Assembly (NCBI GenBank): GCA_938036155.1
Contig: CALHPA010000003.1
Coordinates: forward strand, 28,342 to 92,341
Direction: 5' to 3'
DNA from: an uncultured bacterium
Lineage (GTDB): Bacteria; Patescibacteriota; Saccharimonadia; Saccharimonadales; Saccharimonadaceae
DNA length: 64,000 nt
The position numbers and the translations under genes were made by a program. The notes beneath the pieces are model-generated. The model saw only the letters and a program-made list of their open reading frames with translations, ran no database searches and was not told the DNA's origin. Of this stretch, positions 53,263 to 62,294 are shown piece after piece; the stretch's first letter is position 1, and each line of letters begins with the position of its first letter.

Positions 53263-54363
53263 TTATTCACGAGGTTTATCAAGTATTTGTGGCTCAACTC
53301 CATTTTTATTATCTTCGCCCGAAATTTTCACCACATCTTTATCAATTTTACCGAGCTCTTTATGAGCATTATTAAAATGATTAACAGTAGTACCAAGTGA
53401 TTTTCCTAACCGCTGCATTAGATCTTCGTATCTCGAAATATGTACACCCAGCTGGCCAACTCGCTTTTGAATCTCCCTACTCTGCTCTTCAATTTTTAAC
53501 GATTTCAAACCCTGCAAAACAGTTTGAAGATATGCCATAAAACTAGTTGGGCTGACCACAATCACGCGCTTATCACGAAACGCATATTCGATCAAATCTC
53601 GTTCTGAACCCTGCGAACCAACAACTCCAGTTAAAGCATCATAATACAAACTCTCACTAGGAATAAACATAAAAGCAAAATCCATAGTGTTTTCATTTGG
53701 GCGAATATATTTCGAAGTTTCGTCAATTCGCATTTTTAAATCGTCACGAACTCTTTTTGCCAGAATCTTTCGCTCTTCACCTTCAGATTCAACCATCCGA
53801 TTATAATTTTCGAGACTAAATTTTGAATCTACTGGCAAAATCTTATTTTTATCAAGAAAAATAGCTGCATCGACAATTTCGCCATTTTTAAATTTATATT
53901 GAATTTCAAAAGCATTCGGTGGCAAAACGTTTTCAAGAACTTGCTCAAGATAAAACTCTCCTAGAATGCCACGCTGTTTTGGATTTTGTAAGGCATTTTG
54001 AAGTGTTTTTAACTCATCTGCAACATTTACAACACGGTTATTTGTTTCATCAAGCTTTGTAAGCCTTTTCGAAACTTCTTCAACAATTTTCGAACTCTCA
54101 GAAATCTGTTTGGCCATTGAATTTTGAATTTGAAAATTATTTCTTTCAAGCTTTTCTGAAACTTTCTCATTAAAATTGGTCAGGTTAATATCAATATTTT
54201 CACGCATTCTGTTTAAGCTTTTATTTAGCTCAATTACATCCATTTTTAGCAAATTTACACTTTGGTCTTCATTTTTCGAAGCTACAATTTTTGAAATTCG
54301 AAAAGATTGAAAAATCAAAACCGATGTTAAAATTACAATAAATATTATTAGTATAACTTCCAT
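53263..54363 (-). CDS. rmuC: DNA recombination protein RmuC
   Basis: RmuC family, thought to limit DNA rearrangements; it has a nuclease-like core. An N-terminal membrane helix (VILIIFIVILTSVLIFQSF), a coiled coil (about 30-115), then the RmuC domain: QRGILGEFYLEQVLENVLP, VDAAIFL, PVDSKFSLENY. Length is 366 aa. AAAAGGAGGAG precedes the ATG, with a structured leader upstream. Confidence 0.93.
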   Translation of the reverse strand: MEVILIIFIVILTSVLIFQSFRISKIVASKNEDQSVNLLKMDVIELNKSLNRMRENIDINLTNFNEKVSEKLERNNFQIQNSMAKQISESSKIVEEVSKRLTKLDETNNRVVNVADELKTLQNALQNPKQRGILGEFYLEQVLENVLPPNAFEIQYKFKNGEIVDAAIFLDKNKILPVDSKFSLENYNRMVESEGEERKILAKRVRDDLKMRIDETSKYIRPNENTMDFAFMFIPSESLYYDALTGVVGSQGSERDLIEYAFRDKRVIVVSPTSFMAYLQTVLQGLKSLKIEEQSREIQKRVGQLGVHISRYEDLMQRLGKSLGTTVNHFNNAHKELGKIDKDVVKISGEDNKNGVEPQILDKPRE

Positions 54364-54410
54364 TTATCTCCTCCTTTTAAAAAATACCCAATAAAAGATA
54401 CACGAACGAC

Positions 54411-54469
54411 AATATAGTTAACCATAAATGTTGCCGCGGGCACCACCATCAAACAGGCTAAACTATATT
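54411..54469 (-). ncRNA. structured leader element upstream of rmuC
   Basis: A perfect 9-bp stem AATATAGTT/AACTATATT (54411-54419 with 54461-54469) encloses an unusually GC-rich core containing TGCCGCGGGCA (a 4-bp stem with a 3-nt loop) and a TGTTG/CAAACA pairing. It lies in the rmuC leader. Transcription probably starts near 54489 from TGTTATAAT at 54501-54496. No known riboswitch consensus is recognised. Confidence 0.5.
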
Positions 54470-54519
54470 CTTTCGAAAAAACATAATCATATTAAATTAT
54501 AACATATTTCAACAAAAAT

Positions 54520-54542
54520 AAAAGGCGCACTTAACGCCTTTT
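54520..54542 (-). terminator. greA terminator
   Basis: An AAAGGCG/CGCCTTT stem with TTTTATTTTTG following on the minus strand. Confidence 0.88.
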
Positions 54543-54553
54543 TGAGTTTAAAA

Positions 54554-55018
54554 TTAGCGAATCGCCACAAGAGTCATATTCATATTTTGAGAATTTGCTG
54601 TCCAACTAATAATTTCGTTTACCGTTCGACCAAGAACGCTTTTACCCAGAGGGCTCTCGGCAGAAATCTTACCAACAAGCGGATTTGCTTCTAAACTTTC
54701 AACAATTCGAAATTTCATAATTCGCCCAGTCGCACGATCGAAAAGCTCCACAAATGAACCGATCGAAACCTTTGAACCAATTTTTTTATTTCTTGGCAAA
54801 ATTTTTGAATTATGAATTTGAAAATTCTTTTCATTAATTTCACTTCGAATCGCATCAATTCGCGCGAAAATATCATTTTGTCTTAATAAATCTTCTTTGA
54901 TATCACCATCGCGAAGTTCCATCTCAAGCATTTTTTGTTCATGCTCAAGTTTTGCAATTTTCTTTTTTAATTCTTTAAATCCTTGTTTACTCAAATAAAT
55001 TTTAGTGGTATTTTTCAT
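54554..55018 (-). CDS. greA: transcription elongation factor GreA
   Basis: Rescues backtracked RNA polymerase. An N-terminal coiled coil (about 10-75) with an acidic tip in DGDIKEDLLRQND, and a C-terminal FKBP-like domain (SFVELFDR, PLGKSVLGRTVNEI). Length is 154 aa, normal. GGAGGAATT precedes the ATG. A 6-bp palindrome TGTAGC/GCTACA lies just upstream, between the TATAAT box and the ribosome-binding site. Confidence 0.93.
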   Translation of the reverse strand: MKNTTKIYLSKQGFKELKKKIAKLEHEQKMLEMELRDGDIKEDLLRQNDIFARIDAIRSEINEKNFQIHNSKILPRNKKIGSKVSIGSFVELFDRATGRIMKFRIVESLEANPLVGKISAESPLGKSVLGRTVNEIISWTANSQNMNMTLVAIR

Positions 55019-55120
55019 AATTCCTCCTTTTGTAGCAATGCTACATTATTATTATAGCGAACCATTCTTAAAAAATGCTTAAATTTATTATTTTACTTTT
55101 TTATGATATAATCTAACTAT

Positions 55121-55720
55121 ATGAATAAGAAAATTCTAAAACTTAAAAACCAAAAGAAGAGCGATTCTGTAAAAATTATTGCATTAGTAGGCTTAGCCGG
55201 AAGTGGCAAAAGTACCGCTACAGATTACCTAAAACAAAAAGGCTACCCGAGTGTTTATTTTGGCGGAGTTGTAATGAAAGCACTAAAAGACAAAAATCTC
55301 GAAATTACACCAGCGAATGAAAAAATGATGCGTACAAAACTACGTGAAGATTTCGGCAAAGATATAATTGTAAATAAAATTGTTGAGCAAATTCAAAATC
55401 TCATTAAGTCTGGCCAAAAACGTATCATTGCCGATGGTCTTTATACTTGGACCGAATATAAAATCCTCAAAAAACACTTTCCAACTGAGCTAAAAGTTAT
55501 AGCATTAGTTCCACCAAAAAATCTTCGTCACAAGAGAATTTCCTCTCGCCCCGAGCGAGCAATGACTTTAGTCGAAATTAATGACCGTGATTTTAACGAA
55601 ATTGAGGTTCTCGAAAAAGGTGGGCCAATTGCAATTGCTGATTATTTTATTGTAAATAAAAACTCAAACCTTCGAACTCGCCTTAAAATTGACAAAATTC
55701 TTAAAGAAATTAACTTTTAA
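55121..55720 (+). CDS. P-loop kinase-like protein (dephospho-CoA kinase-like)
   Basis: Walker A GLAGSGKST follows a strand KIIALV; the product resembles AAA/dephospho-CoA kinase-like proteins of archaea and CPR (YLKQKGYPSVYFGG, RTKLREDFG, ADGLYTWTEY). Length is 199 aa. A TATAAT box lies 8 nt before the ATG with no ribosome-binding site. The substrate is uncertain. Confidence 0.7.
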   Translation: MNKKILKLKNQKKSDSVKIIALVGLAGSGKSTATDYLKQKGYPSVYFGGVVMKALKDKNLEITPANEKMMRTKLREDFGKDIIVNKIVEQIQNLIKSGQKRIIADGLYTWTEYKILKKHFPTELKVIALVPPKNLRHKRISSRPERAMTLVEINDRDFNEIEVLEKGGPIAIADYFIVNKNSNLRTRLKIDKILKEINF

Positions 55721-55750
55721 AAACTCGAGTTTTATTCACTCGAGTTTTAT
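55720..55750. terminator. bidirectional terminator
   Basis: AAAACTCGAGT/ACTCGAGTTTT, an 11-bp stem with T-rich flanks, separates the kinase gene and argS. Confidence 0.9.
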
Positions 55751-55759
55751 TATTCTAAT

Positions 55760-57445
55760 CTACATTTTTTCTGGAATTTCAATTCCTAATAAATCTAAGC
55801 CATTCTCGAAAGTTTTCGAAACTTTTTTAAGAAGAGTTAATCGTGCAGATTTTTCAATTTCTGGAGCGTCAGAAACTCGTGTTTTTTCGTAATATCGATT
55901 CATCTCGCGTGCCAAATCATAAAGATATTTCGAAATTTTATGTGGTTCCAAATCTCGAACTGCCATTTTAACTGTTTCAGGAAAGGCTAAAAGCTGTAAA
56001 ATAATATTTTTTTCAGCTTCAAAATCATATTCTTCGAAATCAACAAGCTCAAAATTTTTCTCTTTCCTTAAAATATTATTTACACGGACCGCCGAATATT
56101 GAACATATGGTCCAGAAAACCCAGTTAATGCAAAAATATTTTCCCAGTCAAAAAGGATATTAGTTCGCCTATCTGCTGTAAAATCTGAGAATTTAATCGC
56201 ACCGAGTGCAATTTTCTTCACATCTTCTTCACTAACATCTCGGCCAGCAACAATCTCACGGGCACGCTCTTCAGCTTTATCAAGTAGTTCTTCCATCAGA
56301 ACTACACCTTTTCTTGAAGACATTTTCTCACGAGTCCCATCTTCATTAAGCTGATCAATCACGCCAAACCAAAGATGATATAGATCAGTTTTAATACCAA
56401 GTTTTTTCGCCATTGCAAAAATTTGCGAAAAATAGAACTGTTGTTCTGCTCCAACCGAATAAATAACCTTATCAGGAGCGAATTCTTCTTCCCGGAATAG
56501 AATTGTGGCAAGGTCGTTTGTAGCATAAAGTGCTGCACCATTGCTCTTCTGTACTAAAAGTGGTACATCAAAACCATATTCTTCCAGAGGAACAATTACC
56601 GAACCGTCTTCATTTTGAACCGCAACGCCGCTTTCAATTAATTTTTGAACCGCCGCTTTTCCTTTTGGCGCAAAAAATGCTTCACCATATTCATAATCTG
56701 TTGAAATTTTCAATCGTGCCATCACATCATGAATATGTTTAAGGCTAATTTCTTTAAATTTATTCGAATAATTTAAGGCTTCTTCATCACCATTTTCAAG
56801 CTTCAAAAGCCACTCTTCAGCCTTTTTCTCAATTTCACCACCTTCACCTTGCTCTTTCATTGCGGCTTTAGTTTTAATATAGACATCACCAAGCTCATAA
56901 ACTCCACGCTTAGCTAGCCTTTCTTCATTTGAAAACATTTCGAATCCAACAACCCAAATTCCAAAAGGTGTGCCATAATCACCTAAATGATTATCCGTAA
57001 TAACTTTCCATCCAGAAAATTCAAGTAATTTCTTAGCCGCCCAACCTTGGTTTCCAGGTCGCAAATGCCCAACGCTGTAAGGCTTCGCCATATTTGGACT
57101 TGGCCCATCAATTAGAGCAAGCTTTCCTTCACCTTCATTATTTGAACCAAATCTATCGCTAAATTCCTGACTCAATATTTTTTCAAGTTTTTTTGCTGAA
57201 ACTCGCAAATTCAAAAAACCTGGCCCAGCAATTTCAACATTTTCAAAAATTTCGTTTTTCGAAAGTTCACCTGCTAGTTCTTCAGCAATTTCGCGTGGAT
57301 TTTTTGAAAGTTTTCCTGCAAGCTGCATTGCAATATTCGTTGCAAAATCACCAAACTCTGGCCGTGGCCGCGTTAAAGAAACCTCGGTTTTAATATTAAA
57401 TTTTTCTTCAATTAATTGGTTAATTATTTCTGCAACTTTATTCAT
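55760..57445 (-). CDS. argS: arginyl-tRNA synthetase
   Basis: Class I synthetase, 561 aa. The N-terminal Add1 domain starts at MNKVAEIINQL; the HIGH-like motif is YSVGHLRPG (with SPNMAKP before it), KMSKS-like KMSSRKG, and the C-terminal anticodon-binding DALR domain. The frame is open 39 codons further upstream, but those residues are hydrophobic and Tyr/Phe-rich and do not resemble ArgRS, so 57445 is the start. Divergent from the P-type ATPase. Confidence 0.95.
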   Translation of the reverse strand: MNKVAEIINQLIEEKFNIKTEVSLTRPRPEFGDFATNIAMQLAGKLSKNPREIAEELAGELSKNEIFENVEIAGPGFLNLRVSAKKLEKILSQEFSDRFGSNNEGEGKLALIDGPSPNMAKPYSVGHLRPGNQGWAAKKLLEFSGWKVITDNHLGDYGTPFGIWVVGFEMFSNEERLAKRGVYELGDVYIKTKAAMKEQGEGGEIEKKAEEWLLKLENGDEEALNYSNKFKEISLKHIHDVMARLKISTDYEYGEAFFAPKGKAAVQKLIESGVAVQNEDGSVIVPLEEYGFDVPLLVQKSNGAALYATNDLATILFREEEFAPDKVIYSVGAEQQFYFSQIFAMAKKLGIKTDLYHLWFGVIDQLNEDGTREKMSSRKGVVLMEELLDKAEERAREIVAGRDVSEEDVKKIALGAIKFSDFTADRRTNILFDWENIFALTGFSGPYVQYSAVRVNNILRKEKNFELVDFEEYDFEAEKNIILQLLAFPETVKMAVRDLEPHKISKYLYDLAREMNRYYEKTRVSDAPEIEKSARLTLLKKVSKTFENGLDLLGIEIPEKM

Positions 57446-57501
57446 ATAGTATATATTAACACTTTTTATAAAAAAATAAAATATGTTATAATAGAACATA
57501 T

Positions 57502-59859
57502 ATGGATAACAGTAAAAAACTAAATGGATTAACCGTCGCAGAAGTTCGAAAAAGAATCTCACAAGGCTTGGTGAATGATTTTAAAATTGATAACAATAAC
57601 AGTTTTTGGGAAATTGTTAAAAGAAATATTTTCACACTTTTTAACTTTTTAAATTTTGCAATCGCAGTACTCTTAGCATTAGTTGGCGCTTGGAGTAATT
57701 TGATTTTCTTCGTTGTAATTATATTCAATGCGATCTCTGGAATCGCCACAGAAATTCGTGCTAAAAAAATGATCGATAAACTCAATCTTTTGAGTAAAGA
57801 AAAAATCACCGTAATCCGCTCTTCTCGCGAGCAAAAAATTATGCCAGAAGAAATTGTAATAAACGACATTCTTAAACTTTCTGCTGGCGAGCAAGTTCCA
57901 TCTGATGCGGTTGTCTTGAAAGGTGTTTCTGAGGCTAATGAAGCTATGCTCACTGGTGAGAGCGACCTTGTTCTAAAAGAAAAAGGAGCAGTTTTACTTT
58001 CAGGTAGTTTTTTAGCGAGTGGTTATGTTTTAGCGGAAGTTGTACACGTTGGCGCTGATAATTACGTCTCAAAATTGATGGTTGAAGCCAAAACACACAA
58101 GCCAATTAATTCAAGAATTCTCAGCTCCCTCGATAAAATTGCAGGATTTACTAGTAAAATTATTATCCCATTTGGTTTAGCTTTATTTTTCGAAGCACTC
58201 TTAATCAAAGCTCTTCCTGCTAAAACCGCTGTAATTTACACATCAACCCCGCTTCTTGGAATGCTACCAAAAGGAATCGCTCTTCTCACAATCACTTCTC
58301 TTTTAACAGCGGTTATTAAGCTTGGACTTCGAAAAGTTCTTGTTCAAGAAATGTATTCCGTTGAAACACTCGCTCGTGTCGACACTCTCTGCCTTGACAA
58401 AACCGGTACAATCACTGAAGGAAAAATGAAAGTTGAAGCAATCCATAATCTTTCGAAAAAGTTTTCTGAGGCTGAGATTAATGATTTTCTTGCAACTTAT
58501 ATGAATTTTAGCGAAGACAATAACCCAACCGCACAAGCAATTCGCAAATATTTTTCAAAGAATAAAACTAACTTAGAAGCAACAAATATAATTCCTTTTT
58601 CAAGTGATCGAAAATGGGGCTCAATGGAAATTGAAGGAGTTGGAACACTTTTTCTAGGCGCACCTGAAATGATTTTTGGTGAAACCCTAAAACAAGCAAA
58701 TGAAGCACTTTCTCGTGGCTCACGTGTTTTAGCTTTGGCTTTTTCGAAAGAAAAAATTGATAATAAAAATATCAAAATACCTGCAAAAATATCAAAGCTT
58801 GCCTTGATAGAAATAACCGACCCAATTCGCGAAGGAGCACGCGAGACACTCGAATACCTACGTTCGCAAAAAATTGATCTCAAAATTATCTCTGGCGATA
58901 ACCCGATAACAGTTTCAAATATTGCAAAAAAAGCTGGTTTTGATAATTTCGAAAGTTATATTGACTGTTCGAAGGTAAAAGATGCCGAGCTTAAAAAAAT
59001 CGCTGTAAAAACTGCAATTTTTGGTCGAGTTTCACCGCACCAAAAAAAGCTAATTATCCAAACTCTTAAAAAAGCTGGCCGCACAACCGCAATGACTGGT
59101 GATGGTGTGAATGATATTTTAGCCCTACGCGAGGCGGATTGTTCAATTGTGATGGCTGAGGGTGATCCCGCAACAAGACAAATCGCAAACCTCGTCTTAC
59201 TCAATTCTGATTTTAATGATTTACCAGAAATTCTTTTTGAAGGGCGCCGAGTTGTAAATAATATCGCTAGAATTGCACCAATTTTCTTAATTAAAACAAT
59301 CTATTCGTTCATTTTGGCGATTATTTGTATTTTAAGTGCTCTACTATTTGATAAAAATCTTCTCTTGATTTTCCCATTCATCCCAATTCAAGTTACATTG
59401 ATCGATCAGTTTGTTGAAGGTTTTCCGCCTTTTGTTCTTACTTTCGAAAAAAATATTCAACCTGTTGAAAAAGATTTTATTAAAAAATCACTTCTAATGG
59501 CCTTGCCTAGTGCGCTAATGGTAGTATTCTCAGTTATTTTCGTACGAATTTGGGGCTCGCTTAATGACTGGATCCCTCAAGAAATTTCAACGGTCTCATA
59601 CTATTTGCTTGGCTCGATAGGAATGCTATCAGTAATTCGTGCTTGCCTACCGCTTAATTTCTGGAGAACCATTCTTATTGTTTGGTCAATTAGTGCATTT
59701 ATAGTAACCGCAGTCCTCTTTAGACCGCTGATTGAAATAGGTGTACTCTCGGGGCGTGCTTTTGAACTTTACGTAATATTAATGATAATTTTTACTATAA
59801 TTTTTATCATAATTGAATGGTTGAAAAAACATTCAAAAAGTGATACAATTAAAACATAA
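57502..59859 (+). CDS. P-type cation-transporting ATPase (CtpE-like)
   Basis: 785-aa ion pump. Actuator motif TGES at 151-154, phosphorylation site D299 in CLDKTGT, hinge motif GDGVNDILAL. About eight to ten membrane helices. The M4 segment GMLPKGIALL and the following LVQEMYSVETLARVD resemble the CtpE-like Ca2+ uptake branch more than copper pumps (no CPC, no N-terminal heavy-metal domain). The transported ion is therefore inferred. A TATAAT box lies 9 nt before the ATG. Confidence 0.88.
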   Translation: MDNSKKLNGLTVAEVRKRISQGLVNDFKIDNNNSFWEIVKRNIFTLFNFLNFAIAVLLALVGAWSNLIFFVVIIFNAISGIATEIRAKKMIDKLNLLSKEKITVIRSSREQKIMPEEIVINDILKLSAGEQVPSDAVVLKGVSEANEAMLTGESDLVLKEKGAVLLSGSFLASGYVLAEVVHVGADNYVSKLMVEAKTHKPINSRILSSLDKIAGFTSKIIIPFGLALFFEALLIKALPAKTAVIYTSTPLLGMLPKGIALLTITSLLTAVIKLGLRKVLVQEMYSVETLARVDTLCLDKTGTITEGKMKVEAIHNLSKKFSEAEINDFLATYMNFSEDNNPTAQAIRKYFSKNKTNLEATNIIPFSSDRKWGSMEIEGVGTLFLGAPEMIFGETLKQANEALSRGSRVLALAFSKEKIDNKNIKIPAKISKLALIEITDPIREGARETLEYLRSQKIDLKIISGDNPITVSNIAKKAGFDNFESYIDCSKVKDAELKKIAVKTAIFGRVSPHQKKLIIQTLKKAGRTTAMTGDGVNDILALREADCSIVMAEGDPATRQIANLVLLNSDFNDLPEILFEGRRVVNNIARIAPIFLIKTIYSFILAIICILSALLFDKNLLLIFPFIPIQVTLIDQFVEGFPPFVLTFEKNIQPVEKDFIKKSLLMALPSALMVVFSVIFVRIWGSLNDWIPQEISTVSYYLLGSIGMLSVIRACLPLNFWRTILIVWSISAFIVTAVLFRPLIEIGVLSGRAFELYVILMIIFTIIFIIIEWLKKHSKSDTIKT
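59821..59849 (+). promoter_or_regulatory. khpA promoter inside the end of the ATPase gene
   Basis: TTGAAA, a 17-bp spacer and TGATACAAT (extended -10). Confidence 0.65.
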
Positions 59860-59884
59860 ACTGAATAAAAGGAGTATCTGAAAA

Positions 59885-60238
59885 ATGACAATCGACCAAC
59901 AGTTTGTTGAATATATCGTTAAAAATTTAGTCGCAAATCCAGAAGATGTAAAAGTTGAACGCACAATTGATGAAAAAGGTGTTTTATTAACTTTAACTGT
60001 GCATAAAGAAGATTTGGGTCGAATTATCGGTCGCCGTGGAGCAACTGCGCAAAGTCTTCGTGCCCTTCTTCGAGCCTTAGCTCTAAAAAATAATGCTCAT
60101 TATAATCTGAAAATTAGCGATGGCGAAGAAAAAACTGAAGTTGTGGAAAATTTAACAGATACGCCTGTGGAAAACACAAGCACTTTCGCAGAACAAACTC
60201 GAAAAGAGCTTGCAGAAATAGACGACATTGCGTTATAA
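59885..60238 (+). CDS. khpA: KH-domain RNA-binding protein
   Basis: KhpA (YlqC) family, a small RNA chaperone, 117 aa. The KH GxxG motif is GRIIGRRG at 45-52, followed by a conserved helix (TAQSLRALLRALA). The C-terminal extension is acidic and variable. AAAAGGAG lies upstream of the ATG. Its usual neighbour trmD follows. Confidence 0.92.
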   Translation: MTIDQQFVEYIVKNLVANPEDVKVERTIDEKGVLLTLTVHKEDLGRIIGRRGATAQSLRALLRALALKNNAHYNLKISDGEEKTEVVENLTDTPVENTSTFAEQTRKELAEIDDIAL

Positions 60239-60245
60239 TAATAAA

Positions 60246-60400
60246 TAGTTCAGTTCGAAATAAATTGTGGAGTTTTAGATTTCGAAAGAACTGCGGAAAA
60301 ACAAAAAAGTCAAAGCTCTATGCGAGTAAACTAAGGAAAGTTTGAGAGCTTATACTTGTTAAAAATCTAGCCCTAATCTCTTGGCTAGATTTTTAGTTTG
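60246..60400 (+). ncRNA. candidate structured small RNA between khpA and trmD
   Basis: The 205-bp gap holds two hairpins and a terminator. CAGTTC/GAACTG spans 60251-60293; AAGCTCT/AGAGCTT (60313-60319 with 60345-60351) encloses an inner AAACT/AGTTT. AAAATCTAGCC/GGCTAGATTTT closes it at 60362-60394. A TATAAT box at 60234-60239 overlapping the khpA stop, with TTGCAG 18 bp before it, could start a transcript of about 155 nt. No known RNA family is recognised. Confidence 0.45.
60362..60398 (+). terminator. terminator before trmD
   Basis: An 11-bp AAAATCTAGCC/GGCTAGATTTT stem with a T run. Confidence 0.9.
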
Positions 60401-60443
60401 TTTATTTTGCAAAAAAATCTAAAAAATGGTAAAATAAATTAAT

Positions 60444-61085
60444 ATGAAAATTCAAGTGATCACTCTCTTCCCTGAAATGTTCGAACCAGTTCTAAATAAT
60501 GCAATGATGTGGAAGGCGCAAAATCAGAATGTAGTTTCTTTCGAAATTATCAATTTACGTGATTTTGGTATTGGAATACGCAAACAAGTTGATGATATTC
60601 CTTATGGGGGTGGAGATGGGATGCTTTTAAAACCAGAGCCTCTTTTCGAAGCGGTCGAGTTTGCAAAAAAGAATTCCCCGAATGCAAAAATTATCGCAAT
60701 GACCCCAAGTGAGAATATTTGGAATCAAGAAAAAGCCCAAGAAAAAGCTAATTCTGGCGATGATTTAATTATTATATGTGGGCGATATGAGGGTTTTGAT
60801 TCACGAATTTTCGAAATTGTTGATGAAAAAATAAGTATTGGTAAATTTATCTTAACCGGTGGCGAAATTCCCGCAATGACAATAATCGACAGCATAGTTC
60901 GTCTAATTCCTGGAGTACTTGGCGGTAAAAAATCAGCTGAAATCGAAAGTTATTCAGATGGCGACAATCTAGAATTTCCACAATTTACAAGACCAGCAGA
61001 TTTCCGCGGAATGAAAGTTCCAGAAGTTTTATTGAGCGGGCATCATGCTAAAATCGAAGAATGGCGAAAAAAATATTCAAAATAG
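60444..61085 (+). CDS. trmD: tRNA (guanine37-N1)-methyltransferase
   Basis: SPOUT-fold enzyme making m1G37. The trefoil knot region contains DDIPYGGGDGMLLKPEP, GRYEGFDSR and LTGGEIPAMTIID; then the EFPQFTRP/VPEVLLSGHH block. Length is 213 aa, shorter than the usual 240-255, ending soon after IEEWRKK, so the C-terminal helical domain is trimmed. A TAAAAT box lies 8 nt before the ATG without a ribosome-binding site. Confidence 0.95.
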   Translation: MKIQVITLFPEMFEPVLNNAMMWKAQNQNVVSFEIINLRDFGIGIRKQVDDIPYGGGDGMLLKPEPLFEAVEFAKKNSPNAKIIAMTPSENIWNQEKAQEKANSGDDLIIICGRYEGFDSRIFEIVDEKISIGKFILTGGEIPAMTIIDSIVRLIPGVLGGKKSAEIESYSDGDNLEFPQFTRPADFRGMKVPEVLLSGHHAKIEEWRKKYSK

Positions 61086-61095
61086 ATTTTTCTGC

Positions 61096-61124
61096 TTGAT
61101 TTTTTGAAATATATGCGTTATAAT
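61096..61124 (+). promoter_or_regulatory. tRNA-Pro promoter
   Basis: TTGATT, a 17-bp spacer and TATAAT. Confidence 0.8.
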
Positions 61125-61147
61125 GGTTGTATATTTCGAGTTAATCT

Positions 61148-61224
61148 CGGGGTGTGGCGCAGTTGGCTAGCGCGCGCGGTTTGGGACCGTGAGGTCGAAG
61201 GTTCGAGTCCTTTCACCCCGACCA
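61148..61224 (+). tRNA. tRNA-Pro (anticodon TGG)
   Basis: The acceptor CGGGGTG pairs with CACCCCG, the anticodon loop is TTTGGGA, and CCA is encoded. Confidence 0.95.
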
Positions 61225-61239
61225 ATACAAGATTGTTAC

Positions 61240-61270
61240 AGACATAACTTTGACGAGTTATGTCTTTTTT
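61240..61270 (+). terminator. tRNA-Pro terminator
   Basis: A 10-bp AGACATAACT/AGTTATGTCT stem and a T run. Confidence 0.9.
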
Positions 61271-61284
61271 ATTATAAAATAATA

Positions 61285-61313
61285 TTGACTTTCTAAAAAA
61301 CTTATGCTATAAT
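61285..61313 (+). promoter_or_regulatory. arcC promoter
   Basis: TTGACT, a 17-bp spacer and TGCTATAAT (extended -10). Confidence 0.85.
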
Positions 61314-61353
61314 TTATCTATATTATTAAATTAAAAACAAAAAGGAAAAATAA

Positions 61354-62289
61354 ATGTCAAAAATCGTTGTTGCACTTGGTGGCAATGCTTTACAAAAAAA
61401 TGGTGAATTGACCGCACAGATTCAAGAAGAAGTCGCAAAAGAAACAGTTCAAAAGCTTATTCCTCTCATTAAAGATGGTCATGAGTTAGTGATTGTTCAC
61501 GGAAATGGTCCACAGGTTGGAAATCTAGTCCTTCATGAAGAAGCCGGAAATTCACCTTCAACCCCTGCAATGCCCCTTCATGTTAGCGTGGGAATGACTC
61601 AGGGAATGATTGGCTATTGGATCCAGAAAGCCTTAAAAGAAGAACTTTCGAAAAATGGAATTTTGAAAAATACTACAACCATTGTTACTCAAGTTGAAGT
61701 TTCGAAAGATGACCAAGCTTTCAAAAACCCAACCAAGCCAATTGGCCCATTCTATTCCGAAGAAGAAGCTCAAAAGGTTGCAGCCGAAAAAGGTTATATT
61801 ATTAAAGAAGACTCTGGGCGTGGCTGGCGACGAGTCGTTCCTTCACCAAAACCAATTCGTATTCTTGAAAGTGATGCGATTATTGATTTTATGAAAACTG
61901 GTGCAATCATTATAGCAGCCGGCGGTGGTGGAATTCCTGTCGTAAAATCTGACGAAAATTCTTTCGAAGGAGTTGATGCTGTAATTGATAAAGATTTCGC
62001 AGCGGAATTATTAGCCGAAAAAATCAATGCCGACACACTTCTAATTTTAACAGGCGTTGATAACGCGATGATTAATTACGGAAAAGAAGATCAACAAAAT
62101 CTGGGCGTAATATCACCAGAAGAAGCCGAAAAATACATTAGCGAAGACCAATTCGGCGCAGGCTCAATGCTACCAAAGGTTCAAGCTTCACTAAAATTTG
62201 CAAAAACTGGCGGAAAAGCGATTATTACAAGTCTCGAAAACGCTCAAGACGCAATTTCAAAAAATCTTGGAACAGTAATTACGCAGTAA
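61354..62289 (+). CDS. arcC: carbamate kinase
   Basis: Makes ATP and ammonia/CO2 from carbamoyl phosphate, last step of the arginine deiminase pathway. Conserved blocks: ALGGNALQ at the start, VHGNGPQVGNL, GMTQGMIGYW, GGGGIPV and FGAGSMLPKVQA. Length is 311 aa, normal. AAAAGGA precedes the ATG. No arcA, arcB or arginine transporter lies in the window, so its carbamoyl phosphate source is elsewhere. Confidence 0.96.
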   Translation: MSKIVVALGGNALQKNGELTAQIQEEVAKETVQKLIPLIKDGHELVIVHGNGPQVGNLVLHEEAGNSPSTPAMPLHVSVGMTQGMIGYWIQKALKEELSKNGILKNTTTIVTQVEVSKDDQAFKNPTKPIGPFYSEEEAQKVAAEKGYIIKEDSGRGWRRVVPSPKPIRILESDAIIDFMKTGAIIIAAGGGGIPVVKSDENSFEGVDAVIDKDFAAELLAEKINADTLLILTGVDNAMINYGKEDQQNLGVISPEEAEKYISEDQFGAGSMLPKVQASLKFAKTGGKAIITSLENAQDAISKNLGTVITQ

Positions 62290-62294
62290 AAATT

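Noticed and set aside
57446..57562. A longer N-terminus for argS
   Set aside because: The 39 extra residues are Phe/Tyr-rich and unlike ArgRS; the known start matches the family.
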